The notes beneath the pieces were generated by a model that did no database searches, was not told where the DNA came from, and saw only the letters and a program-made list of their open reading frames with translations. A stretch of DNA of 64,000 bases from an uncultured Alphaproteobacteria bacterium (lineage in GTDB: Bacteria > Pseudomonadota > Alphaproteobacteria > Rhodospirillales > Rhodospirillaceae), in NCBI GenBank assembly GCA_900079695.1, contig LT599022.1, positions 2,672,001 through 2,736,000 on the forward strand. The letters run 5' to 3'. Each line of letters opens with the position of its first letter. The stretch's first letter is position 1. The position numbers were made by a program, and so were the translations under genes. Of this stretch, positions 48,247 to 56,826 are shown in pieces.

Positions 48247-49470
48247 TCATCCGTCGGTGTGGTCGTCGAGGCAGGCGCGGATCGCCGTCAGGGCGCGGGT
48301 CACGGTCGCTTCGTCGTGGACCAGGGCGATGCGCACGTAGGCGTGTCCGGGGTTGCCGTCGGGGGCGGCGGGATCGTCGGCGGCGAGGTAGCGGCCGGGA
48401 ACCACGCGCACGCCGCACCGCTGCCAGAAGCGGCGGGTCGCGGCCTCGCCGTCGCCGACCTTGAGCCACAGGAAGAACCCGCCCTGCGGCCGCACGTAGC
48501 CGGGATAGTCCGCGAAGATACGGTCGGCGACGGCGATGAGGCGGGCGTAGTGGGCGCGGTTGGCGGCGGCGTGGGCATCGTCGTCCCACAGTGCCGCAGA
48601 GGCGGCGGCGAGCGGCATCGGCATCTGCACCGAGGCGTAGGCCCGCAGCTTGAAGAACGCCTTGAGCGCCGCCGCGTCGCCTGCGACGAAGCCGGAGCGC
48701 AGGCCGGGCGCGCTCGAACGCTTGGACAGCGAGTGGAACACCACCACGCCCGCGAACGGGTCCTCGCCCGGCGCGGCGGCGGCGAGCGCGGCGTTGAGGC
48801 CCGACGGCGGCGGCTCGCCGAAATAGAGCTCGGTGTAGCACTCGTCGCATGCGAGCAGGAAGCCGTGGCGGCGGGCGAGGCGCACCAGTTCGGTGAGGCG
48901 GCCGAGGTCGGCCTGCGCGCCTTCGGGATTGGAGGGCGAGCAGAAGATCGCCACCGCGGCGCGGTCGAGGATTTCCGGATCGAGGGCCGCGTAGTCGGGG
49001 AGATAGCCGGTCGCGGCGGTGACGGGCACCAGCACCGCCTCGGCTCCGGCCATTTCGGCGGCGGCGCGGTAGACCTGGTAATAGGGGTTGGGCATCAGCA
49101 CCGCGGCGCGGCGGCCGTTGCGCTCGGGCGGCGTCATCGCCTGCACGAACAGATAGAGCGCCTCGCGCGAGCCGGTGGCGGAAAGCACGTTGCGCTCCGG
49201 ATCGACGAGCCCGGCGGGCAGGCCGAAGCGCCGCGTCAGCCAGCGCGCGCAGGCGGCGCGCAGTTCGGGCGTGCCCTCGTTGGGCGGGTAGCGGTTCCAC
49301 AGGTGGGCGTGGGCGGCGATCACCTCGGAGATCAGCGCGGGCGGCGGCAGCTGCGGCTCGCCGATCGACATCGCGATCGGGGTTTCCACCTGCGGCGCGA
49401 TCGGCCCGAGGAGCTCGCGCAGGCGGACGAACGCGCTGCCCGGCAGCCGTTCGAGGGCGGGATTGACCAT
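48247..49470 (-). CDS. PLP-dependent class I/II aminotransferase
   Basis: 407 residues. Fold-type I aminotransferase: [21 protein letters not shown], the SPSNPEG motif, the [11 protein letters not shown] motif and PLP lysine in [16 protein letters not shown] (about residue 250). It resembles the DapC-like group that makes succinyldiaminopimelate for lysine and cell wall, a common neighbour of ftsK in alphaproteobacteria. The exact substrate is not proven. ATG 49470 has AAGGA 6 bases upstream. Confidence 0.9.
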   Translation of the reverse strand: MVNPALERLPGSAFVRLRELLGPIAPQVETPIAMSIGEPQLPPPALISEVIAAHAHLWNRYPPNEGTPELRAACARWLTRRFGLPAGLVDPERNVLSATGSREALYLFVQAMTPPERNGRRAAVLMPNPYYQVYRAAAEMAGAEAVLVPVTAATGYLPDYAALDPEILDRAAVAIFCSPSNPEGAQADLGRLTELVRLARRHGFLLACDECYTELYFGEPPPSGLNAALAAAAPGEDPFAGVVVFHSLSKRSSAPGLRSGFVAGDAAALKAFFKLRAYASVQMPMPLAAASAALWDDDAHAAANRAHYARLIAVADRIFADYPGYVRPQGGFFLWLKVGDGEAATRRFWQRCGVRVVPGRYLAADDPAAPDGNPGHAYVRIALVHDEATVTRALTAIRACLDDHTDG

Positions 49471-49522
49471 GGTTTTCCTTGCCGACATCGGCCGAGAACA
49501 AGACATGAATATCGTATAACGG

Positions 49523-49557
49523 AAAATCCCCGGCGTCGCAAAGCCGCCGGGGATTTT
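49523..49557 (-). terminator. Intrinsic terminator after the small membrane-protein gene
   Basis: A 13-bp stem (49523-49535 with 49545-49557), with its minus-strand 3' end in TTTT. It ends the transcript of the leftward 161-residue membrane protein and isolates the aminotransferase promoter. Confidence 0.8.
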
Positions 49558-49573
49558 CGAACCGTCGCGCGGA

Positions 49574-50059
49574 TCAGTGCGCCGGATAGATCGGCAGGGT
49601 CCAGTGGTAGACCGTTTCCGCCGGAATGACGAACAGCAGGGCGAGCAGGAGCAGCGGCACGATCGTGCCGATCGTGCGCACCATCCAGCGGATCGAAGCG
49701 TCCTCGGGGGTGATCAGGAACCAGTTGATCGCCGGCAGCAGCACGCAGGCGATGAGAATCCCGGTCTCACCCATGCCGATGCCGCCGATCGCGAATACCG
49801 GCGGAATTTCGAGGCCGGTGATCGGCGCGGTGCGGAAGTAGATCAGCCGCACGAAGAACAGCAGGAACAGGAACAGGCTGAGGTAGAGGGCGATCTTGCG
49901 CTTCGAGCTGGTGAGGCGGCGGCGCGGCGCGGTGCGCGAGGTGAGGTACTCGACCTCCTCGTCGGTCAGCTCCTTGTCGATCGGCGAGGTGCCGAACATC
50001 CCTTTGGGATCCTCGAACGGCAGGTCGATCTCGGACTTGTCGTCGTCGCGTCGGGTCAT
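49574..50059 (-). CDS. Membrane protein of unknown function
   Basis: 161 residues. The N-terminal 55 residues are soluble and charged (DKSEIDLPFEDPKGMFGTSPIDKELTDEEVEYL). Three transmembrane helices follow (about 55-72, 85-110 and 128-150). Unrecognised. ATG 50059 has GGGAGG 8 bases upstream. An intrinsic terminator lies about 80 bases upstream in the same direction, which makes the leader region interesting. Confidence 0.78.
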   Translation of the reverse strand: MTRRDDDKSEIDLPFEDPKGMFGTSPIDKELTDEEVEYLTSRTAPRRRLTSSKRKIALYLSLFLFLLFFVRLIYFRTAPITGLEIPPVFAIGGIGMGETGILIACVLLPAINWFLITPEDASIRWMVRTIGTIVPLLLLALLFVIPAETVYHWTLPIYPAH

Positions 50060-50137
50060 CGCGGGGCCTCCCCTCATGCTGCGGCAGCGCGAAGGCGTAT
50101 ACCTCGGGTTGCCGCGGCTGTCAAAAGCCTCGGGGAG

Positions 50138-50168
50138 AAAAAAGGCCCGGTGGACGCGCCACCGGGCC
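50138..50168 (-). terminator. Intrinsic terminator in front of the membrane-protein gene
   Basis: Perfect 10-bp stem (50144-50153 with 50159-50168, loop ACGCG), followed by TTTTTT on the minus strand. No gene is seen just upstream on that strand, so it ends either an unannotated small RNA or the leader of the downstream gene. Confidence 0.8.
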
Positions 50169-50475
50169 GGAGTCTCGGGAGGAACAAACACTGATACTCA
50201 GGAAACCAAACCATCCCCGCAAACCGGGACGATCCGTCCAACGGGCTCGGTGAGCCTGTGGCCTCAGCACCTGTCTACCGTTAATGCATCACCCGTGCCA
50301 TGTCAGACATGGGAATATTTCATGAAGAATTTCATATCACTACAGAAATCATGTGGGAATCGAGGCGGGATCGGGTAGAGTGTGTGCATCAAAAATCGCC
50401 CAATCGTCAGCAGCACTGACTAAATTTTGAGCGACACGTCCGGGTGCCTGTTTTCCGGGCGGGGCGGGAGGCGCG
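50169..50475 (-). ncRNA. Possible small RNA or cis-regulatory leader
   Basis: A 300-base stretch without a coding gene, more AT-rich than its surroundings at 50330-50400. On the minus strand it leads into a strong intrinsic terminator. It contains short dyads (GGGCTCGGTGAGCC at 50244-50257, CCATGTCAGACATGG at 50299-50313). It fits a small RNA or an attenuated leader; no known family is recognised. Confidence 0.3.
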
Positions 50476-51039
50476 GTGATTTCGGCGGCAAAGCGTTGGT
50501 TGCGTTGGCCGAAGGTGCACTTCGGCGGCGAGCGGCCGGAATTCGCGGTCTCCCCGGATGGCCGGCCGGACATCGGCTTTTTGGCCGACGATTCCCGGCA
50601 TTTCGAGCTGTTCGCCCGCTGGCTGTACGCCGAGTGGAGCCTGCCGCGCGGCGAAACCCTTGAAAACCGGCGCTCCGCGCTGCGCAACCAAATGCGCGTC
50701 GACCGGCTGCCGATCGCGCTCGTCGCCTATTGGGAAGGCAGCCCGGCGGGCATCGTCAGCCTGCGGCAGAGCGATCTCCACACCCGCGCCTACGTCGGGC
50801 CGTGGCTGTCCGCGTTGTATGTCGACCCGCCGTTCCGCGGCCGGGGAATCGGCCGCGATCTCGTCGCCGCCACGGTCGCGCTCGCGGCGTGGCTCGGCCA
50901 TCGCGAGGTGTGGCTGTTCACCACCGATCGCCGCAGCTTCTACGAGCAGCTCGGCTGGGAGCGGGTGCCGCCGTTGCCCGCGGAACTCAAGCAGACCCCG
51001 CCGCCCGACGTCTTCCGGCACCCGGCGGCGGGGGGTTGA
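50476..51039 (+). CDS. GNAT family N-acetyltransferase
   Basis: 187 residues. The acetyl-CoA binding motif A is clear: LSALYVDPPFRGRGIGRDLVAATVALA, then the C-terminal VWLFTTDRRSFYEQLGWERV. It transfers acetyl groups to a small molecule or protein amine; the substrate is unknown. GTG 50476 has GGGAGG 5 bases upstream. The N-terminal 25 residues (GERPEFAVSPDGRPDIGFL) are less conserved, so an internal start is possible. It converges with the Trm112-like gene. Confidence 0.88.
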   Translation: MISAAKRWLRWPKVHFGGERPEFAVSPDGRPDIGFLADDSRHFELFARWLYAEWSLPRGETLENRRSALRNQMRVDRLPIALVAYWEGSPAGIVSLRQSDLHTRAYVGPWLSALYVDPPFRGRGIGRDLVAATVALAAWLGHREVWLFTTDRRSFYEQLGWERVPPLPAELKQTPPPDVFRHPAAGG

Positions 51040-51042
51040 GGC

Positions 51043-51237
51043 TCAGCGGCGGTGGCGGTCCGGCGGCGGGAAGCGGCGCGCCTCGTCCACCAGCATGATC
51101 GGCACGCCGTCGCGGATCGGATAGGCGATGCCGAGGCCGTCGTTGACCAGCTCCTGCGCTTCGCGATCGTAGCGCAGCGGCAGCTTCGACATCGGGCAGA
51201 CGAGCAGCGACAGCAGGGTCGGATCGACTTCGGACAT
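51043..51237 (-). CDS. Trm112/UPF0434 family protein
   Basis: 64 residues. It begins [24 protein letters not shown] and has [20 protein letters not shown], the conserved core of the Trm112/YcaR family. It has one of the usual Cys residues (VCPMSK) and no second CxxC, so zinc binding is doubtful. ATG 51237 has GGAGA 9 bases upstream; an alternative ATG 51258 overlaps the stop of the LON-domain gene (ATGA). It often lies next to LON-domain genes, as here. Confidence 0.9.
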   Translation of the reverse strand: MSEVDPTLLSLLVCPMSKLPLRYDREAQELVNDGLGIAYPIRDGVPIMLVDEARRFPPPDRHRR

Positions 51238-51254
51238 CGTCGGGGTCTCCGGGA

Positions 51255-51920
51255 TCATTGCGGGGCGTCACCGGCGGCGCCGCCCATCGCGCCCATTTCC
51301 ATCAGGGCGCAGAGCGCGGCGTAGCGGCGTTCGAGCGTGGGCGCTTCGAGCAACGCCTGCTTTTCCGGCGCCTCGAACGGCAGCGCCATCGACAGGGTGA
51401 CCACCAGCGACGGCAGCGACAGCGATTCGAGCGCGCGCAGGTCGACCTCGAGGGCGTGCGCCTCGACGTAGCGCTTCAGCACCTGCGCGATGTGCTCACG
51501 CGACGCGTCGAGCACGCCGCCGCCGGGAACCGCCACGTCCTCGCGGAACGGCGCGTAATCCACGTTGAGGCGGCGGAAGCCCTCTTCGCCCGGTTCCTCG
51601 GCGCGCACGCGGAAGCGGCAGACGCCGTGCAGCACCACGAACATCTGGCGCGCGTCGGTCTCGGAAAAGTGCACGATGCGGCCGACGCTGCCGACCGAAT
51701 AGAGCGGCGGCGCGTCGCCGCCCGCCTCCTCGTCGACCGGCTGGATCATTCCGAACAGCCGGTCCCGCGCCAGCGCCGCCTGCACCAGGGCGAGGTAGCG
51801 CGGTTCGAACACGTTGAGCGGCAGCCGCCCGCCCGGCAGCAGAATCACCTGGCTCAGCGGGAACACCGGCAGAATCTCCGGCAGGTCTTCGTAACGCGTC
51901 GTGAACGGGTCCTTCGCCAT
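51255..51920 (-). CDS. LON peptidase substrate-binding (N-terminal) domain protein
   Basis: 221 residues. LON-SB domain without an ATPase or protease: [49 protein letters not shown] and [14 protein letters not shown]. It has a helical C-terminus. Family members are of unknown precise function in bacteria. GGAGGAAGG precedes ATG 51920. It is co-directional with the CnoX-like gene, 24 bases apart. Confidence 0.93.
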   Translation of the reverse strand: MAKDPFTTRYEDLPEILPVFPLSQVILLPGGRLPLNVFEPRYLALVQAALARDRLFGMIQPVDEEAGGDAPPLYSVGSVGRIVHFSETDARQMFVVLHGVCRFRVRAEEPGEEGFRRLNVDYAPFREDVAVPGGGVLDASREHIAQVLKRYVEAHALEVDLRALESLSLPSLVVTLSMALPFEAPEKQALLEAPTLERRYAALCALMEMGAMGGAAGDAPQ

Positions 51921-51944
51921 GCCTTCCTCCGCCCCCCCGCCGGA

Positions 51945-52865
51945 TCAGACCATCAGCATCATCTGCAGCCGGCGGCGGCCCGACTTCGCCACCGGGTCGG
52001 CGGGGCCGAGGGCTTCGAGAATCTTGAGCAGCCGCTTGCGCGCGCCGTCGTCGTTCCAGGCGCGGTCGCGGGCGACGATCTCCAGCAGCTCCTTCACCGC
52101 GGTTTCGGCGTCGCCCTGGGCGTAGGCGGCCATCGCGATGTTGAAACGCGCCTCGTGGTCGTCCGGATTGGCGGCGAGGTTGGCGATCGCCAGCGGCACG
52201 TCGACGTCGGTGCCTTCGGCGGCGAGTTCGAGGGTCGCGGCGACGGCGGCGATCTCCGGGTTCTTCTTCAGATCGTCGGGGAGCTGGGCGAGAATCGTCT
52301 TCGCCTGGTCGAAACGCCCGGCCGCCATGTTGCAGCGCATGAACCCGGCGATCGCGCCGGGGTTGCCCGGCGCGGCCTGGAGAATCTGCTGGTAGAGCTG
52401 AATCGCCTGCGGCAGCTGGCCGTCCGCCAGGGCCTGGCGCGCGGTTTCCAGCATCGCGTCGACCTGGGCGTTGAGCCGCGCGTCGTTGGTGAGCGCGCCG
52501 AGGAACGATTTCACCTCGGTCTCCGCGGGGGCGCCCTGGATCATGTCGACCGGGCGGCCGTCCTTGATCGCGAAGATCGCGGGCACCGAGCGCACCTGCA
52601 TCTGCTGCGCGAGCTGCGGATTTTCGTCGACGTTGACGGTGACCAGACGCACCCGGCCGCCGAGGCCGCGCACCTGGCGCGACAGCATCTCCGTCACCGT
52701 CTTGCACTGCGGGCTGCGGGGCGACCAGAACTGCACCACCACCGGGGCCTGCATCGAGGCGTCGATGACGTCGCGCATGAAGTTCTGGGTATTGGAGGCC
52801 TTGACCAGATCCTGGCCGCCCGCTCCGCCCTGCGCCGCCGCGCCGTCGCCGAAAAGAAAATCCAT
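51945..52865 (-). CDS. CnoX/YbbN-like thioredoxin-TPR protein
   Basis: 306 residues. Thioredoxin fold N-terminus (VVVQFWSPRSPQCKTVTEML, VNVDENPQLAQQMQVRSVPAI) followed by TPR-type helical repeats to the end (LADGQLPQAIQLYQQILQAAPGNPGAIAGFMRCNMAAGRFDQAKTIL). The redox site is SxxC (SPQC) and not CxxC, as in E. coli CnoX, a chaperone that protects proteins from bleach stress. ATG 52865. It is the first gene of a small leftward operon with the LON-domain and Trm112-like genes. Confidence 0.92.
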   Translation of the reverse strand: MDFLFGDGAAAQGGAGGQDLVKASNTQNFMRDVIDASMQAPVVVQFWSPRSPQCKTVTEMLSRQVRGLGGRVRLVTVNVDENPQLAQQMQVRSVPAIFAIKDGRPVDMIQGAPAETEVKSFLGALTNDARLNAQVDAMLETARQALADGQLPQAIQLYQQILQAAPGNPGAIAGFMRCNMAAGRFDQAKTILAQLPDDLKKNPEIAAVAATLELAAEGTDVDVPLAIANLAANPDDHEARFNIAMAAYAQGDAETAVKELLEIVARDRAWNDDGARKRLLKILEALGPADPVAKSGRRRLQMMLMV

Positions 52866-53068
52866 GGTCCTCGCCCGCGATGGTTCGTAAAAAATCGTCC
52901 GGACTCGCCGCCGGACGCCCTCAAAATGGAGCTTTCGGGCTGGCGAGGCAAGCCTTTAAGCCGGATTTCCGCGGCGCGCCGGGCGGCGAATTTTTTTGTT
53001 GCATTCGGACGAAAGCCCGATATATTCGCGGGCCTTGGCGACGCCGAACACGGCAAAGCCAACGGAGC

Positions 53069-53143
53069 GCGGGCGTAGCTCAGGGGTAGAGCACAACCTT
53101 GCCAAGGTTGGGGTCGAGGGTTCGAATCCCTTCGCCCGCTCCA
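53069..53143 (+). tRNA. tRNA-Gly (GCC)
   Basis: Full cloverleaf: acceptor GCGGGCG/CGCCCGC, D arm GCTC...GAGC, anticodon stem CAACC/GGTTG with loop TTGCCAA (GCC at 53101-53103), T arm GAGGG-TTCGAAT-CCCTT, and an encoded CCA. It decodes GGC and GGU. Confidence 0.96.
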
Positions 53144-53148
53144 ATATC

Positions 53149-53180
53149 AAAAGCCTTCCGGATCGATCCGGAAGGCTTTT
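53149..53180 (+). terminator. Terminator after tRNA-Gly
   Basis: A long perfect inverted repeat (53149-53164 with 53165-53180) ending in TTTTT, 5 bases after the tRNA. Strong intrinsic terminator. Confidence 0.9.
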
Positions 53181-53263
53181 TGCATTTCCGGCGCCCGAAT
53201 CCTCCCGCAACGGCGGTCCGGCCAGGACCGGCGATCGTCGCTGCGCCAACTCCGCCCGAGGAT

Positions 53264-53449
53264 TTAATCCGGCATCTCCGGCTCGACGAGGCGGGCGAGA
53301 TGGGCGAGGGACTGTTGCCAGCCGAGGCGGCAGGCGTCGCGCGGAATTGCCTCGGGCACGCCCGCCTGCACGATCGTCGTCTCGGTGCCCGACGGCACCG
53401 CGGCGAGGTCGACCATCTGTCCGACCGCGGCGACCACCGGCGGCGGCCG
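53264..53449 (-). pseudogene. SRPBCC/AHSA1-family C-terminal remnant
   Basis: A 62-codon open stretch whose end reads VQAGVPEAIPRDACRLGWQQSLAHLARLVEPEMPD, the C-terminal helix of START-like AHSA1 proteins. The rest of the domain (about 90 residues) is missing; a stop codon follows upstream and the lipoprotein gene occupies the place of the N-terminus. No start with a ribosome site is seen. It is probably a decayed gene. Confidence 0.7.
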
Positions 53450-53450
53450 T

Positions 53451-53741
53451 TCAGCGCTTCACCAGGCGCGAGCCGATCGGGTCGGCGAGCGAGCCGTCGT
53501 CCCGGCGTTTCAGCGCCATCGTCGCGCCGAGGTTCGCATTGAGGACGATGCGGATGGTGTCGCCCTCGACGGTGTAGTCGAAGGTGCCCTTGGTGCCGAC
53601 CGGCGTGGCGATCGTCACCTTGCCGTCGTCGAAGGTGTAGGTGTTGTTGGGGTGCTTTTCGTCGGCGTAGGTGCCGCTCACCTCGTCGCCGCAGGCGGCG
53701 AGCAGCAGCAGCGCGGCCGGAGCCCAGGTCGAAAATCGCAT
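53451..53741 (-). CDS. Small lipoprotein, unknown
   Basis: 96 residues. Signal peptide with lipobox LLAAC (Cys at 17). The mature part is a beta-rich domain (VSGTYADEKHPNNTYTFDDGKVTIATPVGTKGTFDYTVEGDTIRI) of the kind seen in small secreted proteins. No function is assigned. It is followed at once by a truncated AHSA1 remnant, so this locus may be a rearrangement. Confidence 0.8.
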   Translation of the reverse strand: MRFSTWAPAALLLLAACGDEVSGTYADEKHPNNTYTFDDGKVTIATPVGTKGTFDYTVEGDTIRIVLNANLGATMALKRRDDGSLADPIGSRLVKR

Positions 53742-53853
53742 GCCGTGAGTCTCCCGCTGTGGAGGCCGAACGCGGACGCCGGCGGATCGCCCGCCGAATT
53801 TTCGAGTCTTTCCAACATGGGCATCCGCGCCGCGGTTTCCAGACCCGGGGCGA

Positions 53854-54306
53854 TCAGGGCCCCGTGGGGCGGAGCGGCATCTGGGTGAGCACCTCGACGG
53901 TCATCACCGTCTCGCCGCTCCCGTCGGTCACGGTGCCGCGGGTGCGGACCATGCCGCGGTCGGGCTTGCTTTCCGAACGCTTGAGTTCGATCACCTCGCG
54001 CCGCACGGTGAGCTCGTCGCCCGGCCGCACCGGCTTCAGCCAGCGCAGTTCGTCGACGCCGATGCCGAGGAGCGGCGTGTCGCCGAACGGCTTCGCGCCG
54101 ACGAAGGCGCGCATCGCCAGCGCGGCGACGTGCCAGCCGCTTGCGATCAGGCCGCCGAAGCGGCCCCGCGCGGCCGCCGCGGGGTCGGTGTGCATCGGCT
54201 GCGGATCGTAGGCGCGGCCGAAGGCGACGATCTCCTCGGCGGAGACGGTGAACGGCGCGCTGGTCCAGCATTCGCCGACGCGGAGATCGTCCCAGTAGCG
54301 GTCCAT
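53854..54306 (-). CDS. MaoC-like hot-dog dehydratase
   Basis: 150 residues. MaoC signature: FTVSAEEIVAFGRAYDPQPMHTDPAAAARGRFGGLIASGWHVAAL, with the catalytic D-x(4)-H pair (DPQPMH), and LRWLKPVRPGDELTVRREV. It hydrates enoyl-CoA-type substrates; the substrate is unknown. The start lies next to the stop of the FMN reductase, so the two may be one operon. Confidence 0.92.
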   Translation of the reverse strand: MDRYWDDLRVGECWTSAPFTVSAEEIVAFGRAYDPQPMHTDPAAAARGRFGGLIASGWHVAALAMRAFVGAKPFGDTPLLGIGVDELRWLKPVRPGDELTVRREVIELKRSESKPDRGMVRTRGTVTDGSGETVMTVEVLTQMPLRPTGP

Positions 54307-54867
54307 TCAGGCTCCGACCGCGATCTTCAGACGGGCGATCTCCTTCAGCAGATCGTCGGCGCCCGCCTTGAGGAAGCCGAGGGTGGCGTCGTCGGCGAGG
54401 CGGCCGTCCTTGATCTTTTCGTGCACCAGGGCGACGACGATCTGCGCCCGCGCCAGCGGCCGCGCGCCGACCGCGAACAGGGTCTCGTGCAGCGACGACT
54501 GCGCGCGCACGCCGCCGGTGAAGGCGGGCGAGGAGGTCAGGGTCATCACCGGCTTGCGGTTCAGCGCCGATTTGCCGTAGGGGCGCGAGGCCCAGTCGAG
54601 CGCGTTCTTGAGCACGCCGGAGACGCCGTAATTGTATTCCGGCGAGGCGATCACCAGACCGTCGGCGGCGAGGATCGCTTGGCGCAGCGCCGCCACTCCG
54701 GCGGGCGGCGTGGCGGTGTCGGCGTCCTGGTCGTAGAGCGGCACGTCGTTGAGGGGGAAAATCTCGAAATCCACGCCGCTCAGGCTTTCGCCGAGGGTCC
54801 TGAGGATCGCGGTGTTGAACGACTCCCGGCGGAGGCTGCCGGAAATCCCGAGAATCTTGGGCTGCAT
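54307..54867 (-). CDS. NADPH-dependent FMN reductase
   Basis: 186 residues. Flavodoxin-like fold of the ChrR/azoreductase group: ILGISGSLRRESFNTAIL phosphate loop, LVIASPEYNYGVSGVLKNALDWASRP signature and VMTLTSSPAFTGG. It transfers electrons from NAD(P)H to FMN, quinones or azo compounds. ATG 54867 with GAGAGTT upstream. It lies upstream of and next to the MaoC-like gene. Confidence 0.93.
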   Translation of the reverse strand: MQPKILGISGSLRRESFNTAILRTLGESLSGVDFEIFPLNDVPLYDQDADTATPPAGVAALRQAILAADGLVIASPEYNYGVSGVLKNALDWASRPYGKSALNRKPVMTLTSSPAFTGGVRAQSSLHETLFAVGARPLARAQIVVALVHEKIKDGRLADDATLGFLKAGADDLLKEIARLKIAVGA

Positions 54868-54909
54868 GATGGAACTCTCCCGAATCGCAACGAAACTGAC
54901 CCTGCCGAT

Positions 54910-56190
54910 CTATGCGCGTTTTTCCCCGGCACAAGGCGCGGCGGCGGAACGCTCTGTCGCGGTTTCGGCAACGGCGGGCTCGGGACCGAACACGCTCATC
55001 CCGCCGAAGCCGTGGGACGCCCGCAGTTCCGCCGCGATCGCCGCCGCCGCCGAGGGGCCCGCGGCGGTGCGTTCGAGGCGGCGGCTTTCGGCGTCGAGGC
55101 GCTTGAGCGCGGCCATCCGGTCGTCGTTGCCGAGTTTCGCCCGCGCCACCGCGTCGCGCAGCACCGCGAGGGTGCGGTCGTAGACCGCGAGCGGAACCGG
55201 AAAGGGGTGGCGGTCCTTGCCGCCGTGGGCGAAGGCGAAGCGCGCCGGATCGGCGAAACGGCAGGGGGCGCCGTGCACCACTTCGGCGACCTGCGCGAGG
55301 GCGCGCACCGTGCGCGGCCCCACCCCCGGCACCAGCAGCAGGTCGGGGAAGTCGCGCGGCCCCGCCTCGGCGGCGGCGGCGAATGCGCCGTGGAGGCGGC
55401 GGAGGATCACGTCCTCGCCGCGCACCTCGTGATGCGCGGGCAGCGCGAGGTGCGGCAGCGACGGCTGCGCGGGCGCGGCGCGGCCCTCGATCGCCGCCAC
55501 CTCGCGCACGATCCGGCCGGGGCCGAAATCGCGCAGCAGGTCGAGCTGGCGCGCGCGGGATCCGGCGGCGCGGCGGTCGGCGAGGTTGACGATCTCGCCG
55601 CGGTTGGGCCCCGCGATCGCGGCGTGGGGCGAATCGACGAAGCTCGTCAATCCTTCGGAAAGCCAGTGGTAGCGCCGCGCGGTACGGTCGTTCATGCCCT
55701 GCTGGATCACCGCCCATTTGCCGTCGTCGGCGACGACGAAGCCGTGCAGGTAGAGGGCGAAGCCGTCCTGCACCGCCGCGCCGTCGACCTTGGCGACGAG
55801 GCGGCTGGCGCGCGCCAGCGCGTCGCCGTCGAGGCCGGTGCGTTCGCCCACCGCGCGGAGTTCGGCGGGAGTGGCGCGGGAGTGCCTGCCGCGGCCGCCG
55901 CAGACGCTGAGCCCGAGTTCCGCCGACAGCGGCGCGAGGCCGCGCTTGAGCGCGCCGATCACCGAGGTGGTGATGCCGGAGGAATGCCAGTTCATGCCCA
56001 TCACCGCGCCGAAGCTCTGGAACCAGAACGGGTGGGCGAGGCGGCGAAGAAATTCGTCGCGGCCGTACTCGCGCACGATCGCCTCGGCGATCAGCGCGCC
56101 GAGCGCGGCCATCCGGGTGTGCAGCCAGGCGGGTACCCGGCCGGAGTGGAGCGGCAGGTCGGCGCTGCCGGCGCGCATCGCCATTGGCAT
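54910..56190 (-). CDS. DUF763 domain protein
   Basis: 426 residues. DUF763 is recognised by RAGSADLPLHSGRVPAWLHTRM, FGAVMGMNWHSSGITTSVIGALKRGL, WAVIQQGMN and YHWLSEGLTSFVDSPH. A helix-hairpin-helix-like motif (LLVPGVGPRTVRALAQ) suggests DNA binding. The C-terminal 100 residues are helical and Ala-rich. The function of this family is unknown. Start ATG 56190 or 56184. Confidence 0.92.
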   Translation of the reverse strand: MPMAMRAGSADLPLHSGRVPAWLHTRMAALGALIAEAIVREYGRDEFLRRLAHPFWFQSFGAVMGMNWHSSGITTSVIGALKRGLAPLSAELGLSVCGGRGRHSRATPAELRAVGERTGLDGDALARASRLVAKVDGAAVQDGFALYLHGFVVADDGKWAVIQQGMNDRTARRYHWLSEGLTSFVDSPHAAIAGPNRGEIVNLADRRAAGSRARQLDLLRDFGPGRIVREVAAIEGRAAPAQPSLPHLALPAHHEVRGEDVILRRLHGAFAAAAEAGPRDFPDLLLVPGVGPRTVRALAQVAEVVHGAPCRFADPARFAFAHGGKDRHPFPVPLAVYDRTLAVLRDAVARAKLGNDDRMAALKRLDAESRRLERTAAGPSAAAAIAAELRASHGFGGMSVFGPEPAVAETATERSAAAPCAGEKRA

Positions 56191-56250
56191 GGTCCTTCGC
56201 GAACGAACGAAGAACGAAATTTAGCAGCGCCGCCGCCGCCGCGCCAGGGG

Positions 56251-56625
56251 TTACGGCTGCGCGACGTGCCAGACGCCGCCGACGCCGTCGCCCGAGGTCT
56301 CGCCGGGCTTGCTGTCCTTCACCCAGCCGTAGAGCGGCATGCCCTTGTAGGCCCACTGGGCGCCGCCGTCGGTGCGCGGCACCACGCTCCAGTCGCCGGT
56401 TCCCTTGGCTCCGGCCGGGGCCGTCAGCGGCGGCCAGTTGGCGGCGCATTTGTCGTAGCAGTTGCTCTTGCCGGGGGTGTCCTTGTCGAAGGTGTAGAGG
56501 GTCATCCCCTGGGGATCGACCAGCGCCTTGCCCTTGGCGGTGTCGGCGACCCGGGCCGGGTCGGCGGCGAACGCGGGCGCGGCCGAGAGCATCAGGGCGG
56601 CGAGAAGGATCGGGAACTTGCGCAT
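56251..56625 (-). CDS. Secreted COG4315-type repeat protein
   Basis: 124 residues. Signal peptide of 20 residues (ALMLSAAPAFA). Two copies of the family repeat: KALVDPQGMTLYTFDKDTPGKSNCYDKCAANWPPL and AQWAYKGMPLYGWVKDSKPGETSGDGVGGVWHV, with a Cys pair in the first. Function unknown. ATG 56625 has AAGGAGA 8 bases upstream. Confidence 0.9.
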   Translation of the reverse strand: MRKFPILLAALMLSAAPAFAADPARVADTAKGKALVDPQGMTLYTFDKDTPGKSNCYDKCAANWPPLTAPAGAKGTGDWSVVPRTDGGAQWAYKGMPLYGWVKDSKPGETSGDGVGGVWHVAQP

Positions 56626-56663
56626 GCGAACATCTCCTTCGTAGGGGGGGTGTGCGAAAGAGA

Positions 56664-56689
56664 CGCCGCGCGGGCGAGCCCGCGCGGCG
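56664..56689 (-). terminator. Hairpin terminator upstream of the COG4315 gene
   Basis: An 11- to 12-bp GC stem (56664-56675 with 56678-56689) with a very short loop, followed on the minus strand by TCTCTTTC. It probably ends the OsmC transcript. Confidence 0.55.
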
Positions 56690-56699
56690 GAAGCGGGTG

Positions 56700-56819
56700 T
56701 CAGATTTCGCCGTCCCAATCGTCGACGGCGCTTTCCGGCCGGACCGCGCGGGCCCGGGCGCCGGAGCGGAGCCGCCCGCTGCCGGAGAGAACCAGGAACG
56801 GCCACGCAGCCTTGCCCAT
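56700..56819 (-). CDS. Possible 39-residue peptide downstream of the OsmC gene
   Basis: A 39-codon frame starting 7 bases after the OsmC stop, with GAGGCGGCG upstream. Hydrophobic N-terminus (AAWPFLVLSGSG), Arg-rich middle and acidic end (VDDWDGEI). Unrecognised; it may be a chance frame. Confidence 0.3.
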   Translation of the reverse strand: MGKAAWPFLVLSGSGRLRSGARARAVRPESAVDDWDGEI

Positions 56820-56826
56820 CGCCGCC

